This document shows, in pieces, positions 10,955 to 22,490 of a stretch of DNA of 64,000 nucleotides. The notes under the pieces are model-generated. The model saw only the letters and a program-made list of their open reading frames with translations. It searched no databases and was not told the DNA's origin. The position numbers and the translations under genes were made by a program. Position 1 is the first letter of the stretch. Every line of letters starts with the position of its first letter. The stretch comes from Lepidodermella squamata. Its lineage: Eukaryota > Gastrotricha. The DNA lies in the NCBI GenBank assembly GCA_047495785.1, contig JBLDXI010000004.1:558001-622000 (forward strand), read 5' to 3'.

Positions 10955-11402
10955 GGTAACATTTTTCTAAATGCGAAAGCTAGGGCCTTCCCTCTTCACG
11001 TTCACGACTACCGATTGGGCGCAGCTTTCGCGTGGACCGCATCAGACAAGCAGTGTAAGTGCTTCTTGTAAAACCGCAGCTTCGAAATACGCTAGTATAG
11101 TAGCAAGACCTTTGAAGGTCTTAGAATTTACTAGTTTATAGTTATTCCTGGAGACTGGAGATTTGTAAAATATCGTTTTTTTCACCTGGATTGATAAGTG
11201 ATTGTCGTATTTTCATTTTAAGATTTCTAAGTTTAATTTAGAATAGTTCGATTTTAGATTCATTTAGAACTTGGCTAAATCATGTTTGTTTTCCTTATTT
11301 GTAGGTTTGTTCCTACGGGGTGAGTACGGCATCATGTCAGATTGCAACTCGGCGGCCTACCCGATTGTGTGCATCAAAATGCCTGGCAATGAACTCATCT
11401 GA
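10955..11402 (+). pseudogene. C-type lectin domain, C-terminal fragment
   Basis: Two exons, 10955-11054 and 11305-11402, join in frame and end in TGA. The encoded end contains AAFAWTASDKQC followed by GIMSDCNSAAYPIVCIK. This matches the last third of a C-type lectin domain, where a W/D region precedes the paired C...C near the C-terminus (family knowledge). I see no EPN/QPD sugar-binding motif. No convincing upstream exons were found, so it may be a relic of a lectin gene or the last two exons of one whose start I could not trace. It sits 1.3 kb from the lectin gene at 12734-14803, on the opposite strand. Confidence 0.5.
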
Positions 11403-12733
11403 GCGGGATCAAGATACATCATCGACAGACTTCTAAATTCCTCTTCATAATCTTGTTATTGTTTTCTGCGTCACGAGATGGGCTTCTGAAATAAAGCTGC
11501 CTTGAAGTGAAGTTACAGTGCTAACTCGATAGAACTGGGTGATATAGGGTCATATAGGGAAACAGCTATCGAGGGCATCAAATATTGCAAGTTGCCAGCT
11601 GAATTGAGGTGAAAAACCAGTTAAAATCATGCGACGTAGGACGCCGCACTCAGAGCACGCGTTTCTGTCAGAGCACTCAGAGCACGCCGGTTGACAAAAA
11701 GGCGTCTTCACTTTTGAGCTCAATATTCTAAATATTTTGCAACCTAAAAAAAATAATATGTCGGGGCTCCATTCGAATTTGCTTAATAATTAAAATTTAA
11801 AAATTTAAAATTAAATATTTCAAGTTTCAAAGATCGCAAAAAGTAGAGTTTTGGCGCGGTTTCCGAGATACTAGCCGCTTTTACACTACACCATTCGAAT
11901 TGTAAATGATGGTAAGTAACGCGACCAAATGGAATAGTATGACCTATGCCGCGATTTTGACCCCGCCCGTGTTTCGCATGCTTGTCTACTGTAACCCACA
12001 ACAACCTCTTCGAATAGAGCTGCCTTCTTTCGCAGGTTGCTAAACAGGTCCAAGTGTCTCTGCCTGTTCGACGTCTCATACTCGAAAGCTCCAACCAGAG
12101 TCCTGCGACGGCCGGGCTCGGGCTTGGGGCTTGGGACATCGCTCTTACCGTTAGCGTTGGAGGAATTCTGTTCACCTAACATTAACTAACATTCACAGAT
12201 GGAAATCATTATCTCCATCTCGGCCAGACCGGCGAGTCTTCGACAGACAAAATTGACCCAAATCCATGAAACCGGCTGCCATGCGATCGATTTCAGCAGG
12301 GTTCCGACTAGGTCCAGCTCTGAGGGGGGTAAATCGAGCATTTTGAGCCCAAAATTTGCAAATCAACCAAGAGCCTTACGTTTTTCAAAGTCAACTCGAA
12401 AAAGATGATTTCTCCGCATTGCTGATATGCTACATGAAAATTGCTCCATTACTCAAGACAATAGCGGCTTTCAAACCGAAATGTCCCATTTTGTAATCGA
12501 AATTGCGGTGAACTCATACCGAACACACAAACCGTTCGTTTCTGTCACACTTCTCTTTCCCCTAAAAAGTGTCTTTCCCTTCATTTTCAGGCTTTATTCG
12601 TTTGGCTTCTAAATTATAACATCGGAGAGCATCATTCAAAGATTAGATCATACATCTTACATACACAACCATACCCTTCCATTTCATCATCAGACACGCA
12701 GCTCACACGTGTGGTAATACTCATCAGAAAATT
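11403..12733. other. spacer between two convergent lectin sequences
   Basis: Open frames on the minus strand at 11783-12182 overlap each other and match no family. A short duplicated string CACTCAGAGCACGC occurs near 11650-11690. I see no supported gene here. Confidence 0.4.
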
Positions 12734-14803
12734 TCAAAAGAACCTCTCGCATAAGACGTAGGCGAGCGATAGGTCACAAGCAGCAGATATAAAGTACCAA
12801 GGGCCTCCGATATAGGCGATATTAGCACAGCCATCGAGCACCAACCCAGTCACTTGCGAATCGAACGTGAATTTCGAACCATCGTCCCATTTAAAGACTC
12901 CCCCTTGCGCGGAGAGGCCGATCCAGTAACGGTAAATATGTTGGTTGATAGACGCCGTTGCCAATTGCCTGGCCAGAGCCAGCTCTTCGTTTGACCTGAT
13001 TGTAGCTATCGTAGCGTTGTTAGCGCGGCATGTTGCTACGCCGTCGACTTTACTGACCGCTGAGCCTGACGATTTGAATTTCAAGAATTTCTTGGTCGCA
13101 TTCTTGCAGGCGTTCTCGTCCGCATAAGTGATGTTGGCCGGAATTCGCAGCTGAGTTGCCGCGTTGCAACCTATCGACTGCTTTACGCAATGAACCGCCC
13201 CGTCACTGTTGTCGACACAGCGAACACTGACCTAGAAGTCCAATGGCAATGTTGAACACAAGGGATAATATTTTGTGAGTATTACCAGAGATCGCAAGCA
13301 GTCGGCGTAGTTTCCGGCAAAATCTGATTTCGACTGGAAAATCGTTACCTGAAAGAATGAAAATCATTGATTAAAAGAAGAATAGGACATTTTTACACGG
13401 ATTTTGTTTCGAATGAAACAAACAACATCACACAAAATCCCTCAAGCAAAATGAATTCGAATTTTTCGATGAAGACCAATTTAGGCAAAAGAAATTTGCT
13501 AAACATTCAGACCAGTAAGAGCCAATGATCTAATCCCCGGCTTTTCATGATTCAAGGTTCAAAATCGTAAAATAGAGATCAGCCTACCACTGTCATAGGC
13601 GACGGGCACGAGTTGCGGCAAACCATTCCGCTAGATGTCGAGCATAAGGCAGCGGGCTGCAATATTTCTGGAATTAATTTTCTATAATTATTATTGCACG
13701 AAGAACGAACTCCTGCGGCGCAATGGAAACGGTCGATGTGAGTTCCACTACTGTAAGACTGATGATAGGAATATTAAAAAATGTGCTTTCAATCTTCAAA
13801 AGCTATTTAACCTGAGTCATTGAGGTTGGATTGCAAGGCGTTGATTGGCAGCCGACGAAGGACCGATCGCTTTGGAGGAAGCATCGAATGTGAGGCATGA
13901 AATCAGATTCAATCCGCACAACTGTAAAAGTTGTTATAAACTTTTCAATGAACAACCTCAGCAAAAAGACCCCCTGAATGTTTTCTCACTTTTACCTGCC
14001 CAACTGGGGGGTTCGATACCTGATTCTAAGAACAATAAAAAACTAACTGTTCTCCTGAGCCAAGCAGAGTTGCATCGTGCTATAGCTGCCGACCGGGTTC
14101 TGCTTTGGGATAATAACGGAAACTGAACAATTCCTCGATTCAATATCAATTGAATCCCACCCCGCTATTTGGGCAAGAGCCGTTGATTGGAATGCAAGTC
14201 CGCTGGCCATTTTTGTCACAGGCCGTCGCCTGAATATTCTAAAGTAGGTTAAAATGCCGCGTTTCAATGCCACATCTAAAAAAATTCTCAAAATCAAACC
14301 AAGAATTTTTTGATCGCCGATCGGCACAGATCGTACTGCAATGCGAATGAGTCTCCGAGAAATTCAGCCGTCTATATTAAGGAATTAGATGTGGGAATTA
14401 TACTTGGTAGGTAGTACCACCACAAACCATGACTTCATCATTTTTATCACAGCCAAGATTACGAGGGATGCATCGCATGTTGATTGTTTTGTGGTTGAAA
14501 CAGCTTCGAGCAGCCTGAAATCAAATTTATCATTGTTAACGAGCCAAACAACGATATAACTCACGCCGGATTTGCAGCTCGAAAATGAATTCAACGTGAG
14601 CCCGAGCTTTATTAAATGCCGAAATAGCAAAAATAAAGTCAGTGTTAAAAAAAATCGCTTGCCTGAAATTCATCGAGGAACGAACAACTTGCTTTACAGC
14701 CTGTGAAAGTGTCATTCAAACGGGAGAAACATCGCTTGAATTCTTGTGGATAGGCCGAAGCAGTTATGCTCAATATGAGGAAAACGCGAATAAATTCAGT
14801 CAT
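12734..14803 (-). CDS. secreted Cys-rich protein with C-type lectin domain
   Basis: Exons: 14803-14663, 14606-14565, 14514-14428, 14371-14300, 14229-14161, 14122-14048, 13921-13812, 13758-13711, 13656-13588, 13348-13286 and 13231-12734. The start has a signal peptide (FLILSITASAYP, residues 8-19). A Cys-rich region follows: FKRCFSRLNDTFTGCKASC, SCFNHKTINMRCIPRNLGC, CDKNGQRTCIPINGSCP, CFLQSDRSFVGCQSTPC, LCSTSSGMVCRNSCPSP, KSDFAGNYADCL and RCVDNSDG. The last exon holds a C-type lectin domain with YWIGL, FKWDDGSKF and the closing CDLSLAYVLCER; the EPN/QPD motif is absent, so calcium-dependent sugar binding is not expected. The first intron has a GC donor. Exons 5 and 6 do not join in phase (one base short), and the same holds in the paralogue at 16656. 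A role in the extracellular space or body surface is inferred. Confidence 0.75.
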
Positions 14804-15491
14804 AATTCGAAATCGGATTTTAAGATTGGTGAAAAATGGGCGAGTAAAATAAATGAATGAAATGAAATAACGTACCGGTTTGAGTTTGAGCACACGTTGT
14901 TTGTGTCATTTCCAGGAAAACAACCGGCGATTGACACGCGCTCTTTTCAAATATATTGTAAACAGCGTATTATACTCAACCTCGATAACTCGATGAATCA
15001 ATTTGAGTTTTTATAAATCGCAAGCTTTTATGAGCACCAATTCCTCAAGTGTTTGCCGATGAAGCAAACAATCTGTTGCCTTCGCCACTGCCGCCGAGGC
15101 AGTGCGCGAAGTACGGGGGGGAATGAGGGGTATCGTACCCCCAGTTCACAAGGCCAAAGCGGAAAATCCCCCAAACAACCACAGGGGGGACCCTTTGGTT
15201 ATAACATTGGGGCTCGAAAATACCCCCTACGAGGATCCTACTTCGCGCACTGCGCCGAGGACCAACTTCGGCGTCTTGAAGTTCTACATTCTACAAAACA
15301 ATCATCTCCGGGCGATTCTCCGCGTCCGCATGGATGACCGTGCCCGGGTCTATACCTTTGAGCCTCGCAGTAGTCTACCCACACATCGAAGTTAGCCTGA
15401 TGAACATGACTCGGGGGACGGCAAGGGAAGGCCGAGCTAGATTGAAGGCATGACAATGAAATAAATGGTGACAATGAAATAAACTAGCAAC
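14804..15491. other. upstream region of the lectin gene
   Basis: No gene is seen. It contains a 15-bp inverted repeat (GCAGTGCGCGAAGTA at 15099-15113 and its complement at 15239-15253) enclosing GC-richer DNA. It should hold the promoter of the minus-strand gene starting at 14803. Confidence 0.4.
15099..15253. repeat. fold-back repeat, 15-bp arms
   Basis: GCAGTGCGCGAAGTA at 15099-15113 is perfectly inverted at 15239-15253. The interior is richer in G and C runs than its surroundings. It could be a small MITE; no target duplication was recognised. Confidence 0.45.
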
Positions 15492-15574
15492 CTGAAATTC
15501 ATCCAAGAATGAGCAGTTCATTTTACACCCTGTGAAGGCATATTCAAGCGTGAAAAGCAACGCTTGTATCCGGC
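15492..15574 (-). pseudogene. relic first exon of the Cys-rich family
   Basis: On the minus strand YKRCFSRLN is followed, after a frame shift, by AFTGCKMNCSFLDEFQ and a GT donor at 15491. This is the same first-exon module as in the genes at 12734-14803 and 16656-19564. It lacks a signal peptide and the remaining exons, so it is a broken third copy. Confidence 0.75.
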
Positions 15575-16655
15575 TTTAAAAACGATTGAAGCAATTACAA
15601 TTCGGAGAATAAAGGTCACATCTTTAAATCTCGAATTTTCAAAATTATGAAAATATGGCTAAAATTAATGTCGAAGAAATAGGCCGATAAATTGTCAACT
15701 AAGCGAATAATAATTGTTCATCTCATTATTTCAGGAATTTCAGCATCACGCGTTCGCATCGGGAGAAATTTTTGATCTCGTTCTCCTTTTCTGCTAACAA
15801 AGACAAAAAATTGATTGTCCAACGCTCCAGTCAATAAAGCAAATATTCCATAATTGACCAATCTTGAACATTTATTGTCCTAGTTGTACTATTGCGCAAC
15901 TCTTCTAGCAAAACGGACGGCGTCAAATTCCGAAGTCACGCAAACAATTAAATTATTGTCGCATGACTAATTTTCATTCCAATTTCCAATTTATCATAAT
16001 TTTAAAACTTTTGTGTTCACCTCTATTTAATGAATTTAAGTTCCAAGATTATGTCTGCTTTTATTTAAAGAATGCCCCCTGTTGTTACGAACCCCATTGT
16101 GTTAGACTAAGTTTCTTTCAAATTCAATCCTGTGGCAAATGATAGCCACATTGCAATTATCGGCGATGAGGTCGCGTTGCTCCTTAGTTTCCAATAGCGA
16201 ATAAAACGGCTGTATAGCAATTGCTCAGCACAGGTGATCGCTGAATATGTGGATGCACCTACAAAAAATTGAAATCTCAATTTTACTTCTATAACAACGC
16301 CAACCAACTCCTATTCTGAGTTCAAGAATAAGGAAAATCGGCATCAGGGTCCACCCTTCCCCCTTTGGACTTTGACTAAGTTCACTGTAAGGACCGATGG
16401 AACTACCAAGGGTGAGCGATACTTCGCTCTCTGAAGTGCTGTGGCATCATTTTTTTGCCTGTCAACAAAAATGGCATGGAATTTTTTTTTATTTTTTAAG
16501 ATAGTGTAGGCCTGCAGGTTCAAAATACATTCCCCATTCCCAAAATCCCATGTTTAGTTCCTTGAATCTGACTTTTTTGCATTGTTCCATGGCAAACGAT
16601 CTTTGATTTCTTATGCGTTAGATTTTCAATCAATTTAATATAAAATCTTAATATT
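15575..16655. other. spacer upstream of the plus-strand Cys-rich gene
   Basis: AT-rich sequence with no supported gene or repeat. The promoter of the gene at 16656 should lie here. Confidence 0.4.
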
Positions 16656-19564
16656 ATGGCGGCTGCTATCCTGCGCATGGCCTTATTTCTCGGATTGATC
16701 GAAGTTGCGTTTTCAGTCGACTACAAACGCTGCTTCTACAGGCTCAATGATTCATTTGCCGGCTGTAAAACCACCTGTTCCTTTCTCGACGAAGTTCAGG
16801 TATAAAAATTACATCACGTCAACGATTTTCTCATAAATGCCGATTTGAAAATTTCAGCTGGGACTCGCTTTACCGTCGTCGTCAAGTTGCTTAAGTGGGG
16901 TAAGCTTTTGTCGTAGCGAATTCGAATTCGAGGCTATTGTTCATCTACTTATGCCGATTTTAGGCAGCTCGAAGCTGTTTCAACTACAAAACAATCAACA
17001 TGCGTTGTATCCCACGTAACTTGGGCTGTTCATCGACTGATGAAGTTATGGTTAGCACGAGATTCACGCCAATACGATCTTAGCTATTTGTGTCATTTTA
17101 CGACAGACTGCCGAATTCCTTGGAAACAACTTTGAAGTCCAGTATAGGACGTGCAGGTCTGCAATTAAAGAATTTCAGGTCAGTTACACAGAGAGATATT
17201 TTCCAACATAACAATGCTAATTTATCAATCTCACAGAATACTCAAGCCACGCTTTGCGACAAAAATGGCCAACGAACTTGCATTCCAAACAATGGCTCAT
17301 GTCCGAATGGCGGAGTAATTAGTTTTTTCCCCCTTTATTCCTTTTTAAAATATCACACTTTGTGATTATTCCCTCGAAGAATTTCGTAGGCTACTGGTCA
17401 ACAACGTACTCGTGCATGTTGCAAGAGAATCGTGAGTTTTTTGGGATCAAGTCATGGCTGATGATTTCATTCACGTCATAGTTGAGCGAAATGACGCCGA
17501 TTTCCTGCCTCATTATCGATGCTTTCTCCAGAGCGATCGGTCTTTTCTCGGCTGCCAATCATTCCCTTGCAATTCTACTACTATGACTCAGGTACCTTGT
17601 TGGGGAAATGACAATGGTACCAATGTTCATAGTTCATTTTCAGTCTTTCAGTGGAGGCACCTACATCGACAAAGCTCATTGCATTAACGGGGTTGGTTTG
17701 AAATGTTGTTAGGCTTTTTTAATTTTTTTTCGAAAAATCACAGCCGGCAGGCCTTTGCTCCTCGTCGAATGGCAATGTTTGTCGCAGCTCCTGCCCTGCT
17801 CCCATGGCAGAAGTAGGTTCCTTCCGTTGAAATTTCTCACCATTTTCAAGTCGATTGCGAACCATTAAGGTGTCGATTTTCAGTTCGAAAGCAGACTTTG
17901 CTAGCAACTACGCCGAATGCCTCGTAACCCAGGTTTGAAACTATTGACATCGATCTACTAACCTAACAAGCCTGTATAACTCGTTAGAAACCTCACACAC
18001 GAATGCGTTGATCAAACCACCTACACCTTTTTCAAATGCATCCTCGCTTCTAACACTTCATCGTGTCCGGCCGGCAGCGTCCCAGGTGGAACCCTCAACA
18101 GCCTTAACGAATGCAACTCGGGTAAAAATAAATCGAAATTCGTTGTGTGTTGACGAGACGTGTGCGTTTCCAGCTTCGCCAGCAATGTATCCTCATCGCC
18201 GCTGCTTCGAATCGACAGGGCTGGCGTTTCTAGGATGTCAACGAGCATCCCAGCCGTGCAATGATGTAAGATTTTTCATCCGAGCTACGACTTTGATTTG
18301 GCCTAAGTCATAACTGATAACCCAGATTGCTTCATCCCTTTTTTATTTACAGACGCTGAATTCCACCGTGTTTGAAACAAAGGCGGTTTGTGAAGCAGGA
18401 GTAAGATCTCTTACTAATTGTTCTTGAATCTCGAAAGTTGCTTTTTTTCTTTCTAATTTCGCAGTCAGCAGCGCTTTGCTCCTCGTCCAATGGCAATGCA
18501 TGCCGCAATGCCTGTCCGGCGCCCTTCAGAGAGGTAGTAGAATTGTTGATCATGAACCCTTCGTAAGCTGATCGCGAACCTTTCAGGTGTCGATGTTCAG
18601 TTCGAAAGCAGACTTTGCTAGCAACTACGCCGAATGCCTCACGAAACAGGTTTGAATTAAGTGTCAACGATATATTTGCATAACAAGCCTGTAAACTCGT
18701 TAGAAACCTCACACACTATGCGTTGATCAAACATCCTTCGCGTATTTGAAGTGCTTGCTCGTCGCCAATGGTTCATCGTGCCCTAGCGGAAGTATTACAG
18801 GACCAACTTTCAATACCTTGGCCGATTGCTATTCAGGTTGGATTCGATGGTCTACCTCCCCCTAATCATTTGGTTCTCCTATCTTCCTAAAGCTCCACCT
18901 GCCATGTACCCCAATAAACGCTGTTTCGAGCCATCGAGGGGGGCTTTCTCAGGCTGTATTGCAGCAAGTTCGTCGTGCCCTGTTGGCGAGGTAGATTGCC
19001 TTGTTTGAGAACTACTCGAAAATGTGTTGAATTTCTTCAATAGTATCCGGCTCATCTGTTTACGTCACCAAGGCCGCCTGCGAAATTGGCGTGAGTTCGA
19101 AATTTAATATCGAATTTTTTTATAAGCTGCGATCGAATTTCCTTAGAACATTCAACTGTGTTACGATTCGACTACCGGCGGAAGTTGTCGCAAATCTTGC
19201 CAGCCTGGAAACGGGAAATATGATGTGAGCCTCTATGCTAACTTCTTTGCTTCTTCAAGGCCTAATTTTATTTTTCTAGTTTGGGCCAATTGGGAATGCG
19301 AACGGTTCATTCATCCAAAATATCGCGACATGTCAAAGCCTGGTCCAGGTTCGAAATAATCAGGAAAGTTAAGGAATTACAAATTTAAAACAATTTTTTT
19401 CAGGGCCAGCATAAAAAATGCCTTAACAATGGTACAAATACCTATGCTATTTGCCTTCCAGACGAAATCTTGCCCCCTCAATACTGTGAGTCAATTTTCG
19501 ACGTTTTTGGGTGATTGATGTTTCTGAGTCTTTTTCAGGTACAGATGAGTGGCAATGCAATTAG
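16656..19564 (+). CDS. secreted Cys-rich repeat protein, paralogue of 12734-14803
   Basis: Exons: 16656-16799, 16858-16899, 16964-17050, 17107-17178, 17237-17314, 17390-17431, 17482-17591, 17644-17691, 17744-17812, 17870-17932, 17988-18121, 18174-18265, 18353-18400, 18465-18533, 18587-18649, 18704-18836, 18893-18990, 19044-19090, 19147-19224, 19280-19348, 19404-19485 and 19539-19564. A signal peptide (MALFLGLIEVAFS) leads into the same modules as the minus-strand paralogue. The block RCF...F.GC...C / TKA.CE.G / LC.SS.G..CR..CP / SKADFASNYAECL / CVDQT...SSCP.G is then repeated two to three times. The end is ICLPDEILPPQYCTDEWQCN, with no lectin domain. Exon 17988-18121 is one base longer than its repeat (134 against 133), and exon 19044-19090 is one base shorter than its repeats (47 against 48). 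Either the gene is decaying or the assembly has indels. Confidence 0.65.
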
Positions 19565-20551
19565 TTCCAACTTTAGCATGTGCCAAGCGGAGTTAGTTCT
19601 TTTCACTAGGCTCAAATTCTGACGAAAAATCAAATATTTTCATAATCTCTATGGAAACAGCTTGTTTACCCGCAGTACTTTCCCTCAATTTTCCTGGCGT
19701 CCGTCTGTCGGCGAAAATCCGAAAATGTAATCCCGCGTTGTCTACAAATTATAATTAAATTATCAAAATTGTGTGTGAAATCATTTTTTTTTCCTAATTT
19801 GAAAGTTAATTGAAGCGGGCATAAAGACATAATGAAAAGAACACGAAACGTCAGTGCATCGATTAACAAAAACACCGGCGCGGCGGTAAAAATAGAGCTA
19901 TTGTATATGCTGTACAAAAACACTCATTTCCCGATATTCACACTTTTGAAACCGAGGTACGTTACTCTGAAGCAAATTTAGGTCGATATCTAATGTTTCT
20001 CTTATTATAATAATAATAATGGTTTTATTTAGTCCTCCTCTCGATTAAGCATCTATACCGTAAAAACGGTTTTGAGGAGGGCGAAGGTAGGCGAAAGATG
20101 GAAATCACCCACCCCCACAGTTGAAGATTCTACTTTTTCCACAAAATTCATAATCATTCATTGAGTCAACAATGTTGCGCCATTCAATTTTATCAAAAGA
20201 TAGTAATTCAGTCAATTGCAGATCAGGAATAATTTTAATTTCGAATTTATTTTCTTTTTTGCAGGATTTTTTTTCTTGATATTGGATGTTTCTCTTGTTA
20301 CTCTTATTCCGAGTGAAGCCTCAAGCCCAGGTAATTCCAGCTCTCAACGGCTGCGCAACTATTTGGCCTATAAGCGACGAGTGTTTCGCAGGTATCCACA
20401 AACTTGCATGATGTTTCATTACGCAATGACAACATCTATGGTTAGACATTGGACGGTGTCAAACATGATCAAATTTGTCGGTACGCCAACCAACAGCCCA
20501 AAACTGCCGAACTGCCGATAAATGCCGAAAAACTCAACATTAGTTACCGTA
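19565..20551. other. spacer
   Basis: A short TAA-rich run lies at about 20007-20022. An open frame at 20216-20521 matches nothing known and lacks splice support. A stem-like pair (CCTCCTC near 20035, GAGGAGG near 20073) is also present. Confidence 0.4.
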
Positions 20552-21128
20552 CCGTAAAATGGTACAATTTTATGCAGGTACAAATTTGAACAATTCACGC
20601 ACAACGCTTTATCTCAAGAACCATAAGAATTTCAGACCTGGGAATTTTTCTAAAAATACTCAGCACTGATTACTACCACCAAATGTTTTGTTGAGACTGC
20701 AACCATCATGGTTGATTTTATACAAACTCCGGAAAAACCAGCGAAAATTGCCAATTTTGAGACGTCGCCCCGCTTTTACTACAGCAGCTACGTGTGTAAA
20801 AGCGACAAGGTTGAAGATCTCGACTAGAAGATGAAATTCCCAAACGCTCGCGAGCTTCTATATAGCGGTTATTGCGTGGCATGCGAGCAAAGTAGGCAGG
20901 GTAGGCGGTACATTTTTGGACACGTTTTGGTACAATTTTGGACAGTGGTACAATTTTGGACACCCATTTAGGAGGGCTTTTTCACGTTTTTGATAGAAAA
21001 TCTAACCTTGTGATTGTCTTAAACTTCAATCACCCACACTTTTCGCTGTCAAATTAGTTGCGGCAACTGATGATATCTGATAACACAAGATATTTATTTC
21101 TCAAAGAAGCACTTTTAGCGATAGGTTT

Positions 21129-21440
21129 TCATACACATGGCGGAGAATTTATTGTTGAAACTCGAAAATAATAGGAATGGTAAAACACCAAATAGCTGGT
21201 TATGAGGCACAGCAAGAACTTTGGCTTAATCTTAATCTTAATCACGTGGCCAACGGAACCGCTGTGCCGCTGGAGGACTCGGTTGTTGAACGTTCCCAAT
21301 GAGATGCCCCATTTTTCGACCCTTTCTGTGTAAACTTCGCGTAAAGGACGTGCAACCGTTTTGACCAAGGTAATCGCATCGATCATCTCTTCATCAGTGT
21401 ATTGCTAAACTTTTTCTTCTGTTTCCGAACCATGACAGAG
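21129..21440 (-). pseudogene. pogo-type transposase HTH fragment
   Basis: The minus strand encodes MVRKQKKKF, then after a one-base shift YTDEEMIDAITLVKTVARPL, then KWGISLGTFNNRV. This is the layout of the N-terminal pipsqueak-type helix-turn-helix of pogo transposases (basic start, Y-T-D-E-E, about 20 residues, GIS..T). The catalytic domain is absent. Confidence 0.55.
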
Positions 21441-21734
21441 ATAGCGTATTTGAACAATTTCGGAATGAAATAAATCCGCAACGAACGAAATGCATTTTTC
21501 GATTCAAAAATAGTTACGCCAATATTAAGGTGGATATTTTATTATCAATTTTATTGCTAATTGCTTACTGTCCAAAATTGTACCTTACTGTACAAAATTG
21601 TACTTTTGGGGTACCCCTTCCAAACAGCTAACGCTTGCGAATAAAAAATAATAAAAATACGGGGATGATCATTGGCACGGCCTCGATCGAAATACGTCAG
21701 AAACCGACTTAACCCGGACTCAAAAATTTTGATC

Positions 21735-22490
21735 ATGCAGGCTCTGTAAATCTGAATAAAATTGTGTATTTGCCTGATTTTCGCTGTAAATTGTTGTGAT
21801 GTCGATTTATTCCAGCTCAGGATCCGGCTGTAAGCTGATTTTTCGCCTCTGTAATTCGAAATAAGGCTGGATACAGCGGTTTACAACCGTGGAAATGCTG
21901 CTTTTTGCTGATGTAATTGGCAATAAGGCGTGTTATCCTGCTTTACAGACTGCCAAAAGCTGAACTCGGGGTCTGTAAAATGCAATGAGGCAATTTATCC
22001 GGCTTTACACACCTAGACAAGCTGAGTTTTCGGACTGTAAAATGCTATAAGCACTTAACTCGGCTTTACAGACTGCCAAAAGCTGACACAAAGGGACTGT
22101 AAAATGCTGTTAGACGAATGACACGGCTTTGCAGACCTCGGCCGGCGGATAGTTTGGACAATAAAATGCTATAAGACACGATACCTGGCTTTACAGACCG
22201 AGGCAAACTGTAATCAGGGTCTGTAAACTTCTGTAAGTCAAGTTACCCGGTTTTACAGATGTCGGTAGGCGGATTTTGCGGACTGTAAGATGCCACAGGG
22301 CAAGGTGCACGGCTTTACAGACCTGGGCAATCTGAGTTCCCAGACTATAAAATGTTATAGGGCTTTACACGGCATTACAGATCTTGACGAAGCTAAATTT
22401 CCTGACTCTGTAAGCGGAGGGAACTTCGAAAATGACCTACTATGTGAACCTCGGCGACGTGAAATTACACACTGTAAACGGCTGTAAACA
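21735..22490. repeat. 62-bp tandem repeat, diverged
   Basis: About ten to eleven diverged units of 60-63 bp, each starting near GGCTTTACAGACC and carrying CTGTAAAATGCTATAAG, so every unit holds a TTTACAG/CTGTAAA dyad. It occupies the left subterminal zone of the nested element. Confidence 0.8.

Noticed and set aside
11514-11993. Possible TA-flanked element (TACAGTG... to ...CTACTGTA)
   Set aside because: The two ends share only about four to five bases, so the terminal repeats are not convincing.
11783-12182. Two overlapping minus-strand frames of 98 and 130 residues
   Set aside because: Neither shows a recognisable domain, and they contradict each other; kept only as spacer.
15053-15474. 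Several overlapping frames of 78-97 residues
   Set aside because: They arise from a GC-rich fold-back; no family match and no splice context.
20216-20521. Plus-strand frame of 101 residues with a hydrophobic start
   Set aside because: The hydrophobic part is encoded by T-rich intron-like sequence; no homology recognised.
21735-22490. CRISPR-like array
   Set aside because: Units are diverged throughout with no constant repeat and variable spacer pattern; the context is eukaryotic.
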